Assembly (NCBI RefSeq): GCF_003597395.2 | Contig: NC_133770.1 | Location: 294,079,172-294,143,171, forward strand | From: Chelonoidis abingdonii | Taxonomy: Eukaryota > Chordata > Testudines > Testudinidae | Direction: 5' to 3' | Length of the DNA: 64,000 nt | In this document: in pieces, positions 45,705 through 56,337 of the stretch | Layout: each line of letters begins with the position of its first letter | Position numbering within the stretch: the stretch's first letter is position 1 | Notes under the pieces: model-generated | Database searches by the model: none | Told to the model about the DNA's origin: nothing | Seen by the model: the letters and a program-made list of their open reading frames with translations, nothing else | Made by a program: the position numbers and the translations under genes

Positions 45705-47055
45705 ATAAGTATTTTTAAATCAGCAGGCTCTGATCATCTCCACCCAAGAGTCCTCAAAGAGCTGGCTCAGGAGGTTATTAGCCCACGAGATAAGTTTTTT
45801 AACAAATTTAGGATTCTTGAGGGAATTCCAGAAGGCTGGAAGTGTGCTAATGTTTTGTCAATATTCAAAAAGGTACAGGAGGTTGACCCAGCTTCTTATA
45901 GGCCAGTTAGCCTGAAATAATGGACAAACTGATATGGGATTCAATCAATAAAGAATTAAAGGACGGGAATATATTCAAAGCAGGTTAACAATGTTTTATG
46001 GAAAATGGGCCATGTCAAACATAGACGTGGCAAACTTAGACTTTTGCCAGGTGTTGTTTTTCATAGATTCCAAGGCACGATGGGCCCATTGTGATCTTCT
46101 AGTCTGACCCTCCTATCTAGCACAGGCCAAAAAACTTCCCCACAATCATGCCTAGTGCGTACCTTTAATTAAAATGTCCAATCTTGATTTTAAAAATTGC
46201 CAGTGATGGAGAATCAATCCACCACGACCTTGGTAACTTGTTCCAATGGTTAATTCCTCTTGCTGTTTAAAATGGACTCCTTCTGTCCAGTCTGAATGTG
46301 TCTAGTTTCAACTTCCAGTCATTGGACCACGTGAGACCTTTCTCTGCTAGACTGAAGAGCCCATTTGTAATTATTTGTTCCCCATGTCGGTATTTATAGA
46401 CTTTTCCTCAAACCACCCTGAACCTCTTTAAGTGACATTGACTGAGCTTCTAAAGTCTATCACTACAAGGCATGTTTTCTAATCCTTTCATCATTCTTAT
46501 GGCTCTTCTCTGAACCCTCTGCAATTTATCAACATCCTTCCTGAATGTTAGACACCAGAACTGGACACAAGATTCCAGCACTGGTTGCACCAGTGCCAAA
46601 TACAGAGGTAAAATAACCTCTCTCCTCCAACTTGAGATTCCCCTGTTTATGCATCCAAGAACTGCAAGACATTTGGATTAAAAATTAGCACTACACAGTA
46701 TCAACGGAGCACAGGTTAAATGGATTGAGAACAGTCTAATGGCGAACTGACAGATCTCAAACAGTGATTGTCAAAGGGCTCATCAAATGTGGGTGTTTCT
46801 AATGGGGCTCTGCAGGGATCAGTACTAGGTCTGATGCTGGTCAATATTTTTATCAATGACTTGGAAGTAAATACAAAATTGCTGCTGATAAACATGTGCT
46901 GATGACAGGAAGATTGGCAGAATGACGATGAGGTCAGGGCAGTCAGACAGAGAGATCTGGAGAGTTTGTTTGGCAAATGGGGCCCATTCAAACAAAATGC
47001 ATTTTCACACAGCCCAGCACAGAATTATACATCTGGGAACAAAGAGGGCATACTC
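45705..47055 (+). mobile_element. CR1 LINE ORF2 region, interrupted by another CR1
   Basis: Residues SAGSDHLHPRVLKELAQEV, then IPEGWKCANVLSIFKK and DPASYRPVSL (45,725-45,917) are the N-terminal RT motifs of CR1. After the nested copy the RT continues with GSVLG-like, NIFINDLEV-like and ADD-like sequence (46,800-46,920). Frames are broken. Confidence 0.75.
46062..46680 (-). mobile_element. CR1 LINE nested in CR1
   Basis: It starts CATAGATTCCAAGGCACGAT and includes GAACTGGACACAAGATTCCA in inverse CR1 order. It separates two parts of a plus-strand CR1. Confidence 0.75.
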
Positions 47056-47069
47056 AGCTTTGGATTTAA

Positions 47070-47341
47070 CCATCTTTAGTTTTGTATCATCTGCAAATCT
47101 GGCCACTTCACGGTTTCCCCCCTTTTCTAGATCATTTATGAATATGTTGAACAACTCTGGTCCCAGTACAGATCCTTGGGGGACCCTGCTATTTATCTCT
47201 CTTCATAAACTCACCATTTATTCTGACCTTTTGTTTCCTATCTTTAAACCAGTTACTGGTCCATGTGAAGACCTTCCCTCTTATCCCATGACAACTTACT
47301 TTGCTTAAGAACCTTTGATGAGGGATCTTGTTAAAGGCTTT
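47070..47341 (-). mobile_element. CR1 LINE, RT fragment ending at the gap
   Basis: Minus-strand residues IPHQRFLSKVSCHGIRGKVF and WTSNWFKDRKQKVRINGEF are CR1 RT. The copy is cut by the assembly gap. Confidence 0.85.
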
Positions 47342-47451
47342 NNNNNNNNNNNNNNNNNNNNNNNNNNNNNNNNNNNNNNNNNNNNNNNNNNNNNNNNNNN
47401 NNNNNNNNNNNNNNNNNNNNNNNNNNNNNNNNNNNNNNNNNNNNNNNNNNN
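47342..47451. other. Assembly gap
   Basis: 110 consecutive N. Open frames that cross it are meaningless. Confidence 0.99.
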
Positions 47452-48168
47452 CTGAGACTGACAGTCCCCAGGGCCAAGAGGGAAATGCCAATGCTCCAGG
47501 TGAGCCTGACTGATAGGGCAGGCTGGCCAATGAAGGAGCCAGGAGCCCAGGAGCCCATCCTCCATGTGAGGGAAGCTGTCTGAGGCGAGCAGGGCAGAGC
47601 TAAGGGGAGAGCAGAAGCCAGAGATAGGGGAGCTGGAGCAGCTGGGAGCTGGGGCAGCGCAGACCAGCCGCGCCATCAGGGAGCCAGGGCCAAGCTGCAG
47701 CGGGGAGCTGTGGGGCCAGAGCTGAGACTGCGGGCGCCGGTCACGCTGGAGCCGAGCGTGGGGAAAGGTTGGGAAGAGTGAGGGGGCCCTGGGCAGGGGC
47801 CCAGTGCAGGGAGACACCCCCAGACACACAGGCTGGACTTGGGGTAGAGGGAATGTGACCCTGACCGAGGAGGTGGGCAATCTGGGGAGAAGGGCCCGGC
47901 TGGCTAGAGCCTGAGGCCTGCGAGGGAGCCAGGAGTGTGAGGAACAGGCTGTGACCTGCCCTCACGTCCCAGAGATGCCGGTTGTGGTGCCCCCCAGCCC
48001 ACAGGGCAGGTCCCTTGTTCCCCTTAACCCTCTTCCATTTTTCCTTATTTTCCTTACAGTTGCTGTTTAATAAATTGTATTTGGTTTGAACTTAATGTGC
48101 TGCTCAGGGGTCAGGGAAACGGCCGGTGTGGAGAGAGTACTCCGGAGTGGGGCCACCCCCGAGCACGC
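47452..48168 (+). mobile_element. LTR-like 3' portion
   Basis: A GC-rich body with GAGCAGCTGGGAGC-type repetition is followed by TTTAATAAATTGTATTTGG (AATAAA at 48,069-48,074) and GGTGTGGAGAGAGTAC. This is the usual 3' half of a turtle LTR. Its start lies in the gap. Confidence 0.5.
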
Positions 48169-48184
48169 AGAATCTCCACTTTTA

Positions 48185-48460
48185 TTTAAAAAATAGTAAA
48201 TGTCTAGCTCATCATGCTTCAAAATGTGATCCCCCTAATGGTTCAAAAAGTATAAGGCAAATCAAAAGAATCCCCCCACTGGACGCCTGGGAAACTTCCC
48301 GTATAGCAAACATTAGATACGGTAGAAGGGTATCCCAGTCTTTTCCATCCTGACTTGTTTGAATGTATTGGGTCGGCAGTACCTGCCGATATGTGGGGAG
48401 TATGGAAGAACTTATCTTTACAGCCAAGCAAATAATTCATGGGGAATAACTTAAGCTGTG
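48185..48460 (-). pseudogene. Gypsy-type integrase fragment
   Basis: Minus-strand residues DWDTLLPYLMFAIREVSQAS match the Gypsy integrase core pattern (W...LPYL.FA.RE.PQAS.G). A frameshift follows in the SGGIL stretch. It is a fragment of about 90 codons with no flanking pol. Confidence 0.7.
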
Positions 48461-48734
48461 AACCCATCCCATTTCCTCTTCACAAATTCTCTCTAAAAAG
48501 CTTACAGGGCACTCAAATTTATCCCTATTTCAAAAATAATCTCGGGGTGAGTTCAATGAATAATTCTTCAGGAATCAGTTTGCTAGTTAAAACTCACACT
48601 GTGTGGATTGGACACTTGTGTCATATGACTTGACTTCTGTTCCCTGACTGGATGAGCAGAACTCCAAGAAATCTGATTGCTAGCGTGAATGCTCTCCTTT
48701 CCTTATTCAGAATTTATTTTCAGGGAATATAATG

Positions 48735-48916
48735 TACTATCGAGGAGACAGTGTGTTCTAATGGGCAGAGCACTGGCTGGGCAGTCAGGAAACCTCAGTG
48801 CAGTCGCAGTTCTGCTACTGACCTGTTGCACGAGCTTGGATGAGTTGCCTCTCTGTACCTCAGTTTCCTCATGTGTTTAATAGTCTACTAACCCATACTG
48901 CCCTTTGAAAGGTGCT
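48735..48916 (+). mobile_element. MIR-like CORE-SINE
   Basis: CTAATGGGCAGAGCACTGGC, CAGTTCTGCTACTGACCTG and CAGTTTCCTCATGTG in order. Confidence 0.7.
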
Positions 48917-48918
48917 TT

Positions 48919-49115
48919 CATAGATTCCAAGGCCGGAATGTTATATCACACAGGCCAGAAAACTTCCCCAAATTCATTCCTAGAGCAGCTCTTTTAGAAC
49001 AACATCCAGTCTTGATTTAAAAGTTGTCAGTGATGGAGAATCCACTACAACCTTTGGTAAATTGTTCCAACGATTAATTACTCTCACTAATATAAATGTA
49101 TGCCTAATTTCACAC
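48919..49115 (-). mobile_element. CR1 LINE 3' end
   Basis: CATAGATTCCAAGGCCGGAA and GATGGAGAATCCACTACAAC: the inverse of a CR1 3' region, same subfamily as 46,062. Confidence 0.75.
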
Positions 49116-49306
49116 AGGCTCTGTTCAAGATGGTTTCTCTCAGCCACAGTCTTCCAGCAAAGCGGTGACTGGCTCTCTCCTTGCTCAGGCTCTCTTCCAG
49201 GGGCCCAAAGGTGCTGGTGGTTTTGTTTTCTTAGGTGAAAGAATGTGGGGCTGTCTGCCCCTTTCTTTTCTAGTCCATTGAGTCTTGGAAGTTGATTCTT
49301 CTAAAG

Positions 49307-49616
49307 CAGTGGTTGTCAACCAGGGGCACGGGGTACACAGAGGTCTTCTAAGGAGCACATCAACTCCTGTCAATATTTGCCTAGTTTTACAGCAGGCTAC
49401 ATAACAAGTTCTAGTGAAATAAGTACAGGTTAAAATTTCATACAGACAAAAGGAGAAAGTCAGCAATTTGTCAGTAAGAGCGTGCTGTGACACATCTGTA
49501 TTTTAGATCTGATTTTGTAAACAAGTAGTTTCTAAGGGAGGTGAAACTTGGCGGTACACAAGACAAATCAGACTCCTGAAAGGGGCACAGTAGACTGAAA
49601 AGGTTGAGAGCCACTG
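49307..49616. mobile_element. hAT-type MITE with 8-bp target duplication
   Basis: Ends CAGTGGTTGTCAACC and GGTTGAGAGCCACTG are inverted repeats with one mismatch. TTCTAAAG flanks both sides exactly (49,299-49,306 and 49,617-49,624). Length 310 bases, no coding capacity. Confidence 0.93.
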
Positions 49617-49699
49617 TTCTAAAGGATCCCCTCAAAGCAAAGTTTATCCAAGTTGTGAGGAAGGCGACCTGAAGTCTGGTGGTGAAGGCTCCGAGTGTA

Positions 49700-49888
49700 A
49701 CTCACACACCTCCTGGGTGTGGTGTCCTGTCCCATCTAGTGTCACCAAGACCATTTAGAGACAGTTAAATGAGTCTGCTCTACAGCCCTAGCTAACAGCC
49801 AGTTGGCTCTTAGCTCATGCAGTAGAGGATCATGCACTAAGCTCCAGAAGTCCCAGGTTTGATCCTGCCTACCAACAACCAGGGTCTG
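49700..49888 (+). mobile_element. Second tRNA-derived SINE family
   Basis: GGCTCTTAGCTCATGCAGTA and CCCAGGTTTGATCCTGCC are A-box- and B-box-like. The upstream body matches the copy at 42,095 in inverse order (ACCTCCTGGGTGTGGTGTCC against GGACAGAACACCACACCCAG). The order places the tRNA-like part at the right end of the copy. Confidence 0.6.
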
Positions 49889-50210
49889 TCAACATTACAT
49901 GTGCTCTTCTCCCTCCCACTCCCCCCACTTGTGTTTGCTGAAATGTAAATTGCTCTGTTCACTACCATCTCCTTCCCCTGCTGTGTTGATGACCCTGTTT
50001 GCTACTTATATAAACCCCATTCCTTTGTTTAGGACAGATCTCTTTAACAGCGTTTACCTAGGAGGGGCTGTCAGGGTTTCACAAGTATTGTCATACAGGG
50101 GGAACTCATAACTCTCTATGTAATGTTGCATCATGATCTTATTGACCAGAGAGTTATTAGTTTTCAAATGGTACCTCCAGGGATTTCTCAACACCCCCCT
50201 GCTACTTTTG
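49889..50210. other. Unclassified spacer
   Basis: Nothing recognised. Confidence 0.3.
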
Positions 50211-50217
50211 TGAACTA

Positions 50218-50690
50218 GTTACATGCCAAGCCTGGCAGCTGAACTTTGCGACTTTGTCCTCACCCACAACTATTTCACATTTGTGGACAATATATACCTT
50301 TAGGTCAGTGGCTCTGCTATGAGTACCCGCATGGCACCATAGTATGCCAACATCTTTATGGCTGATTTAGAACAACACTTCCTTAGCTCTCATCTCCTAA
50401 CGCCCCTACTCTTCTTGTGCTACATTGATGACATCTTCATCATCTGGACTTATGGAAAAGAAGCCCTTGAGGAATTCCATCATGATTTCAACAATTTCCA
50501 TCCCACCATCAACCTCAGCCTAGACCAATCCACACAAGCGGTCCACATCCTTGGCACTACTGTGCTAATAAGTGATGGTCACATAAACACCACCCTATAT
50601 CAGAAACCTACTGACCGCTATACTTACCTACATGCCTCCAGCTTCCATCCAGGACACACCACACGATCCATTGTCTACAGCCAAGTCTAA
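50218..50690 (+). pseudogene. Penelope reverse transcriptase fragment
   Basis: After a frame change near 50,300, an open frame from 50,358 to 50,690 gives about 110 residues. LLFLCYIDDIFIIW holds the catalytic YxDD box as YIDD (50,421-50,432), followed by EEFHHDFNNFHPTINLSL and LYQKPTDRYTYLH, the thumb-side motifs of Penelope RTs. The box itself is intact; the flanks are not. It could only be mistaken for telomerase by the box. Confidence 0.85.
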
Positions 50691-50943
50691 GATACAACCG
50701 CATTTGCTCCAATCCCTCAGATAGAGACAAACACCTACAAGATCTCTATCAAGCATTCTTAAAAACTACAATACCCACCTGCTGAAGTGAAAAAACAGAT
50801 TTGACAGAGCCAGAAGAGTACCCAGAAGTCACCTACTACAGGATAGGCTCAAAAAAAGAGAGAGAAAGTAACAGAACGCCACTTCATCCCCCAACTAAAA
50901 CCTCTCCAGCACATCCTCAAAGATCTACAACCTATCCTGAAAG

Positions 50944-51429
50944 ATGATCCCTCACTCTCACAGATCTTGGGAGACAGGCCTTCCTCGCTTACAGACAGCC
51001 CCCCAACCTGAAGCAAATACTCACCAGCAACCACACACCACACCAAACAAAAACACTAACCCAGGAACCTATCCTTGCAACAAAGCCCGATGCCAACTCT
51101 GTCCACATATCTATTCAAGTGACACCATCATAGGACCTAATCACATCAGCCACACCATCAGGGGCTCGTTCACCTGCACATCTACCAATGTGATATATGC
51201 CATCATGTGCCAGCAATGCCCCTCTGCCATGTACATTGGCCAAACCGGACAGTCTCTACACAAAAGAATAAATGGACACAAATCTGACATCAGGAATCAT
51301 AAACATTCAAAAACCAGTAGGAGAACACTTCAACCTCTCTGGCCATTCAGTAACAGATTTAAAGGTGGCAATTTTGCAACAGAAAAGCTTCAAAAACAGA
51401 CTCAAATGAAACTGCTGAACTTGAATTAA
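50944..51429 (+). pseudogene. Penelope GIY-YIG endonuclease region
   Basis: A 161-codon frame. A Cys cluster (CNKARCQLC, residues 45-53) precedes TNVIYAIMCQQCPSAMYIGQ (81-100) and TGQSLHKRINGHKSD. VIY and YIG stand for the two halves of the GIY-YIG motif, with the Arg and His expected after it. In this family the domain cuts target DNA. Sequence after about residue 125 (SRRTLQPLWPFSN) is frameshifted, and the catalytic Glu region is disturbed. Confidence 0.85.
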
Positions 51430-51839
51430 TATGCAAACTAGATACAATCAATTTAGGCTTAAATAGAGACTGGGAATGGGTCTGAGCCATTACACCCATT
51501 GAATCTATTTCCCCATGTTAAGTATCCTCACACCTTCTCGTCAAACTGTCTTAAATGGGCTATCTTGATTATCACTACAAAAGTTTTTTTTCTCCTGCTG
51601 ACAATAGCTCATCTTAATTAATTAGCCTCTTAGAGTTGGTTGGGCAACTCCCACCTTTTCATGTTCTCTGTATGTATATATATCTCCTCACTATAAGTTC
51701 CATTCTATGCATCCGATGAAGTGGCCCATGAAAGCTTATGCTCAAATACATTTGTTAGTCTCTAAGTGCCACAAGTACTCCTGTTCTTTTTGCGATACAG
51801 ACTAACACGGCTGCTACTCTGAAACATGCCAATTTAGTG

Positions 51840-52440
51840 ACTGTTTGGAAATTTGAATTGAAATTGAAACATTAATACACACTTTTTAAAAGCATATACA
51901 GTGTATGATAAAAAATACGTGTATCTAAAGTATAATAGATTTGAAAAGTATGAACATAGACTAGCTTCCTTATACAGCTGTTGTTTTTTATGACAATGTC
52001 ATAGTGCATTCATTTCAGTGATGTTGGCCAACCTAATAATTTCAAATGATGATTTGTAAGCAAAGTCTAAATGAGCTCTCCCTGACAGCTAATGATGAGC
52101 TGGGGCTGGGGGAAAGGCTTCAGGACCAGATTGTATTTACATTCACACCTAATCTACCTAGGTATCCAGCAAACAGAGCTGTTTTGCCCAAGTGATAGAT
52201 TTTGGCTGGGTGGGTTACAAATCACTTGAATGCGGGGTGGGGTGGGTTTGGGAATGAAATGTTGTTCTTATTGTATGAGTAAAGGGCAGTAGAACTGTAC
52301 TTAGCCTGTGCTGATTGAGGGCATCAAAAGAGAGGGTGGGGACCTGTCCCTCTCCACTGTTTAAAGACAGAGCTGATTAGGCTCCATAGACAGTCTTTTG
52401 TTCTGTTAAGTGACCACTGCAGCTGAAATCACTGATAATC
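51840..52440. other. Non-coding, nothing recognised
   Basis: AT-rich in the left half; no exon or repeat family supported. Confidence 0.3.
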
Positions 52441-52444
52441 AGGT

Positions 52445-52925
52445 CTAAGTGCTTAGGCCTAGTGTGCTGTCCCTGTGGGACAGTGTTTCTGTGTAAAGAC
52501 AGCCCAGACTGCACTGCAGTGAGGTTCCCCCACTGAGAGCTCAGCTTGAAAATCACTGAGAGCTGGGTGGAACCTCAGAGACCAACTCGCAGAGGTCACA
52601 GTGGCAGGTGGCAGCAGAAGGTGACTGTGCAGGGCCATTGGAACAGAGTGGTGGAAGTGAATGGTGGCACACGAACAGACGTGGCCAGAGCGAACAGTGA
52701 GCAGCTGGAGGAACTGTAGCAAGGTGCCTTCTTGCCCCCAACCTGAGGTGTACTCACGTGAAAGCATTCTGCCCAAGGCAACACCACTGAATGGTGGGAG
52801 CAGTGGAAAGCACGTAAGGGAACATGGACACAGAGTGGTGCAGTGAAAAAGTGAGGGGCACATTAAATAAACATGGTTTGTTGGACTATATTTTAGTGAC
52901 TTTTCCTGCTCCAGAATGCTAGATT
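52445..52925 (+). mobile_element. LTR-like element
   Basis: GTGTAAAGACAGCCCAGACT, CACTGAGAGCTGGGTGGAAC and AAATAAACATGGTTTGTTGG (AATAAA near 52,865) recall a turtle LTR. Ends and target duplication are not fixed. Confidence 0.5.
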
Positions 52926-53806
52926 TGTGACTGGGAATGGAAACTTATATAAATATGTTTCCTAGTAGGCCAAGATTTTTAAAATGCATTATTTGCCAAG
53001 GTTGTTATCTCACATTGTTGCTATCTTGAGAGGTCATTATGTTGGGGAGTTTCTGTACTAAATACATTTTTATTATTATAATTAATTTTTACATAAGAAT
53101 GGTCATACTGGGTCAGACCAATGGCCATATAGCCCAGTATCCTGTCTTCCGACAGTGGTCAAGGCCAGGTGCTTCAGAGGGAATGAACAGAACAGGTAAT
53201 CATCAAGTGATCCATCCCCTGTTGCCCATTCCCAGCTTCTGGCAAAACAGGCTAGGACACTCAGAGCATGGTGTTGCATCCCTCCCCCATCCTGGCTAAT
53301 AGCCACTGATGGACCTATTCTCCAGGAATTTATCTAGTTCTTTTTTTAATCCTGTTATAGTTTTGGTCTTCACAGCATCCCCTGGCAAAAGAGTTCCATG
53401 GGTTGACTTTTTCTGATGTTGTGTGAAGAAGTACTTCCTTTGTGTTTTTTTTAAACCTGCTGCCTATTAATTTCATTGGGTGACTGCTAGTTCTTGTGTT
53501 ATGTGAAGGATTAAATAACATTTCCTTATTCACTTTCTTCACACCAGTCAAGATTTTATAGACTTTATCATATATCCCCTTAGTCATCTCTTTTCTAAGC
53601 TGAAAATTCCAGTCATTTAATTTCTCCTCCTGTTTCTTACCCTGATCATTTTAGTTGCCCATCTCTGTACCTTTTCCATTTCCAATATATCTTTTTTGGA
53701 GATGGGGTGACCAGATCTGCAGACACAGTATTCAAGGTGTACAAGTGGATTTATGAGATTTTATATTTTCTGTCTTATTATCTATCCCTTTCTTAAAAAA
53801 AGCAAA

Positions 53807-54007
53807 AGGTTTCAGAGTAGCAGCCATGTTAGTCTGTATCCACAAAAGATGGACAGGAGTACTTGTAGCACCTTAGAGACTAACAAATTTATTTGAGCAT
53901 AAGCTTTCAGTGGGCTACATCCGATGAAGTGGGCTGGAGCCCACAAAAGCTTATGCTCAAATAAATTTGTTAGTCTCTAAGGTGCCACAAGTACTCCTGT
54001 TCTTTTT
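53807..54007. mobile_element. Penelope end sequence in inverted arrangement
   Basis: A minus-oriented Penelope tail (from TTTCAGAGTAGCAGCC) meets a plus-oriented tail (ending GTACTCCTGTTCTTTTT). The flanks AAAAAAAGCAAA (53,795-53,806) and the same sequence with two more A (54,008-54,021) form a target duplication. Confidence 0.85.
53855..53998. repeat. Inverted repeat, arms of about 61 bases
   Basis: Left arm 53,855-53,916 (AGGAGTACTTGT to AGTGGGCT) pairs with right arm 53,938-53,998 (AGCCCACAAAAG to AGTACTCCT) with few mismatches. The loop is about 21 bases. Confidence 0.9.
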
Positions 54008-54795
54008 AAAAAAAAAGCAAACAGAATGTTGGGAATCATTGACTGCCGCTGCACATGAGTGGATGTTTTCAGAGAACTATCCACAATGACTCCAAGATCT
54101 CTTTCTTGAGTGTAACAGCTAATTCAGACTCCTTCATTTTGTATATGTATAGTTGAGATTGTTTTCCAATGTGCATTACTTTGCATTTATCAACATTGAA
54201 TTTCATCTGCCATTTTTTGTTGCCCATCAACCCAGTTTTGTGAGATCCCTTTGTAAATGCTTCCCAGTCTGCCTGGGACTTAACTGTCTTGAATAGTTTT
54301 GTATCATCTGCAAATTTTGCCACCTCACTGTTTACCCATTTTTCCAGATCATTTATGAGTATGTTGAACAGTAATGGTCCCAGTACTGACCCCTCAGGGA
54401 TACCACTATCTTTCTACATTCTGAAAACTGATAATTTATTCCTATCCTTTGTTTCCCATCTTTTAACCAGTTACTGATCCTTGAGAGGACTTCCCTCTTA
54501 TCCCATGATGGCTTACTTTTCAAAAGTCAATTTAAATGAAATACATTTTTTAAAAAAATTTGTATGTTTTTAGAAATCTAGATCTGTTATATGTTATGGT
54601 GTAACTTGCATTATCCTTATATTAAATTTGCATCATCCTAACAAAATATTTACTTTATTCATATCTCTTTTATATATCTCATTGATCCTGACACTCCCCC
54701 CTGTGTAAATTCGAACACCTCCCCTAATTTCAATTCCTGGGGAGACCACTGGTGCACCTACAGAACCTGCAGATGCCCTGCAGGCACCGAACACT

Positions 54796-55260
54796 ATGTT
54801 GCGGGCACAGCCTGTGTTACCCAGGACTCTTCCCCATCAGGAACCCAAAATTCCCCTGCTGGACAAGTGTGGTGGTGACCACAGCCAGTTCCATGGTTTT
54901 ATAAACCAGTCCCAGCTCCTAATCCTGCTGTGCCTGCAGTCTTTCCACACGGATCAGTCTCAGGTTGGACTTATCAGCCAGCTGACTGGGGTGGCATTGG
55001 CTTGGGCCTCCCCACTCCTGTAATGTCCTGAACCAGTCTGAGGCCTTGGTTCAAAATATCACAGTAATTTTTGATGACCTGAGCTATGTACGCACAGCTG
55101 AGACTGCGCTCCAGACCCTGCGGCAGGGACACCAGCAAGTTGCTAATGATGCCTCGGAGTTTTGGTATCTCGTGGCTGACACCGCATGGAATGAGGCTGC
55201 ACAGTGCTACCACTTCTGTCTTGGCCTTGAAGATGAGATCAAAGATGAGCTTGCGTGAAT
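54796..55260 (+). pseudogene. Gypsy gag remnant
   Basis: HSQFHGFINQSQLLILLCLQ, then QVGLISQLTGVALAWASPLL, then a frameshift. This is the pattern of the capsid domain of vertebrate Ty3-type elements, which also gave rise to host genes of the PEG10/RTL group. The intron-free setting next to protease and RT remnants and the breaks argue against a domesticated gene. Confidence 0.75.
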
Positions 55261-55533
55261 AGAGCCAGCAACCAATTTGAACACCTTGATCAAGCTCAGT
55301 ATTAATGTTGGCGGCTGCCTGATGGAACGCCGCCTAGAAAGGAGGTCAACCTCCTGACCTGTGCCAACTTCACCAGATCTGGTTTGCCAACTCCCGGTGC
55401 TCTCATTCCAGCCAAACGCAAGTAGATTGGCCAAGCCCAGCCCTGTCTCTACGATGCAGAGAAAAACCAGTGTCAAGCATCAAACCTATACCTAAACTGC
55501 AGTAAATTGGGACACTTCATGTGAAGCAGCCCT

Positions 55534-56165
55534 GTGAAAGCTGATCTGTGTTTCAGGTTGGGAAATGGCAAACTCCAGCCCGGAAAGAGGGATCCAGTCT
55601 TCCCCCTCATGCCAGTGCCTAGTGCCAACATAGGTCTCCTGAAACTTTGGCAACAGCAAATTGCCAAGCCGACATCCCTCCAACTCCCACTCCTTCTTCA
55701 GCACCCCGCTATGTTGGAGGTTAACCTAGAAGCTCTAGCAGACTCTGGCGCTTCAAATAATTTCATGGATTTGGAGTTGGCCTGAGTGCATAATATCCCG
55801 ACTCAGTGCAAGATTCCTCCCAACTTCATGGAGGCCATTGACAGATCGCTCCTCTACTTGGATCCAGTCACCCACCAAATGGCCCCCTTACAAGTTATCA
55901 CTGTTCAAGGTCACCATGAAGTTCTCCAGTTCATGTTGATCTGTGCACTACACTCTCCAATCATTCTTATCATCCCATAGCTCATTGCCAACAATCCATG
56001 TATCCACAGGCGGACTGACATGATTCAGTTTAATTTGCCATACCACCAGCTGTCTTGCTTCCTGAAACTCAGCTGGAGGCCAGAGGTCCTCTGCAGCTCT
56101 ACCTGTCACCCAGGGGATCCTGAGACCAAAAGACTTAGTATGGAAGGAACCCTGGCAGTCTCCAT
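55534..56165 (+). pseudogene. Gypsy protease remnant
   Basis: LEALADSGASNNFMDLELA carries the aspartic protease active site as DSG (near 55,741-55,749). A stop follows at 55,783. Downstream the frame continues with LYLDPVTHQMAPLQVITVQG and then stops again. Confidence 0.8.
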
Positions 56166-56337
56166 AAGGACATGAGAATGGCCCTACTGGGTCAGACCAA
56201 AGGTCCATTTAGCCCTGTATCCCACCTTCCGACAGTGGCCAGTGCCAGGTGCCCCAGACGGAATGAACAGAACAGGTAATCATCAAGTGATCCATCCCTG
56301 GTCGCTCATTCCCAGCTTCTGGCAAACAGAGGCTAGG
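56165..56337 (-). mobile_element. CR1 LINE 3' piece nested in the Gypsy element
   Basis: GAGAATGGCCCTACTGGGTC to CAGCTTCTGGCAAACAGAGG on the plus strand, the inverse of the CR1 3' end. Gypsy-like sequence flanks it. Confidence 0.8.

Larger units (their letters stand above)
50218..51833 (+). mobile_element. Penelope-like retroelement, 5'-truncated
   Basis: Order: end of the reverse transcriptase, a GIY-YIG endonuclease region, then the tail GATGAAGTGGCCCATGAAAG, GTTAGTCTCTAAGTGCCACA and CTAACACGGCTGCTACTCTG. Penelope elements are the only retroelements with this RT plus GIY-YIG arrangement. The 5' half of the RT is missing and the frames are broken. Confidence 0.88.
53097..54520 (-). mobile_element. 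CR1 LINE, long copy with an inverted block
   Basis: The plus strand runs GAATGGTCATACTGGGTCAG to CTTATCCCATGATGGC, the inverse of a CR1 3' end and the second half of ORF2. Minus-strand residues FADDTKLFKTVKSQADWE hold the RT active site as FADD (54,320-54,270), with WQMKFNVDKCKVMHIGKQ after it. A block at about 53,795-54,040 is inverted and carries Penelope sequence. Confidence 0.88.

Noticed and set aside
47189..47880. Long frames spanning unknown bases
   Set aside because: They cross the 110-base gap, so the open length is an artefact; only the CR1 part at the left is real.
50421..50432. YIDD box as a telomerase gene
   Set aside because: The surrounding residues and the downstream GIY-YIG region are Penelope, and the element is truncated.
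51180..51303. GIY-YIG motif as a host structure-specific nuclease
   Set aside because: It sits between a Penelope RT and a Penelope tail, with frameshifts on both sides.
54796..55023. Domesticated gag gene of the PEG10/RTL type
   Set aside because: The frame breaks after 75 codons and protease and RT remnants follow, so it is an ordinary dead element.
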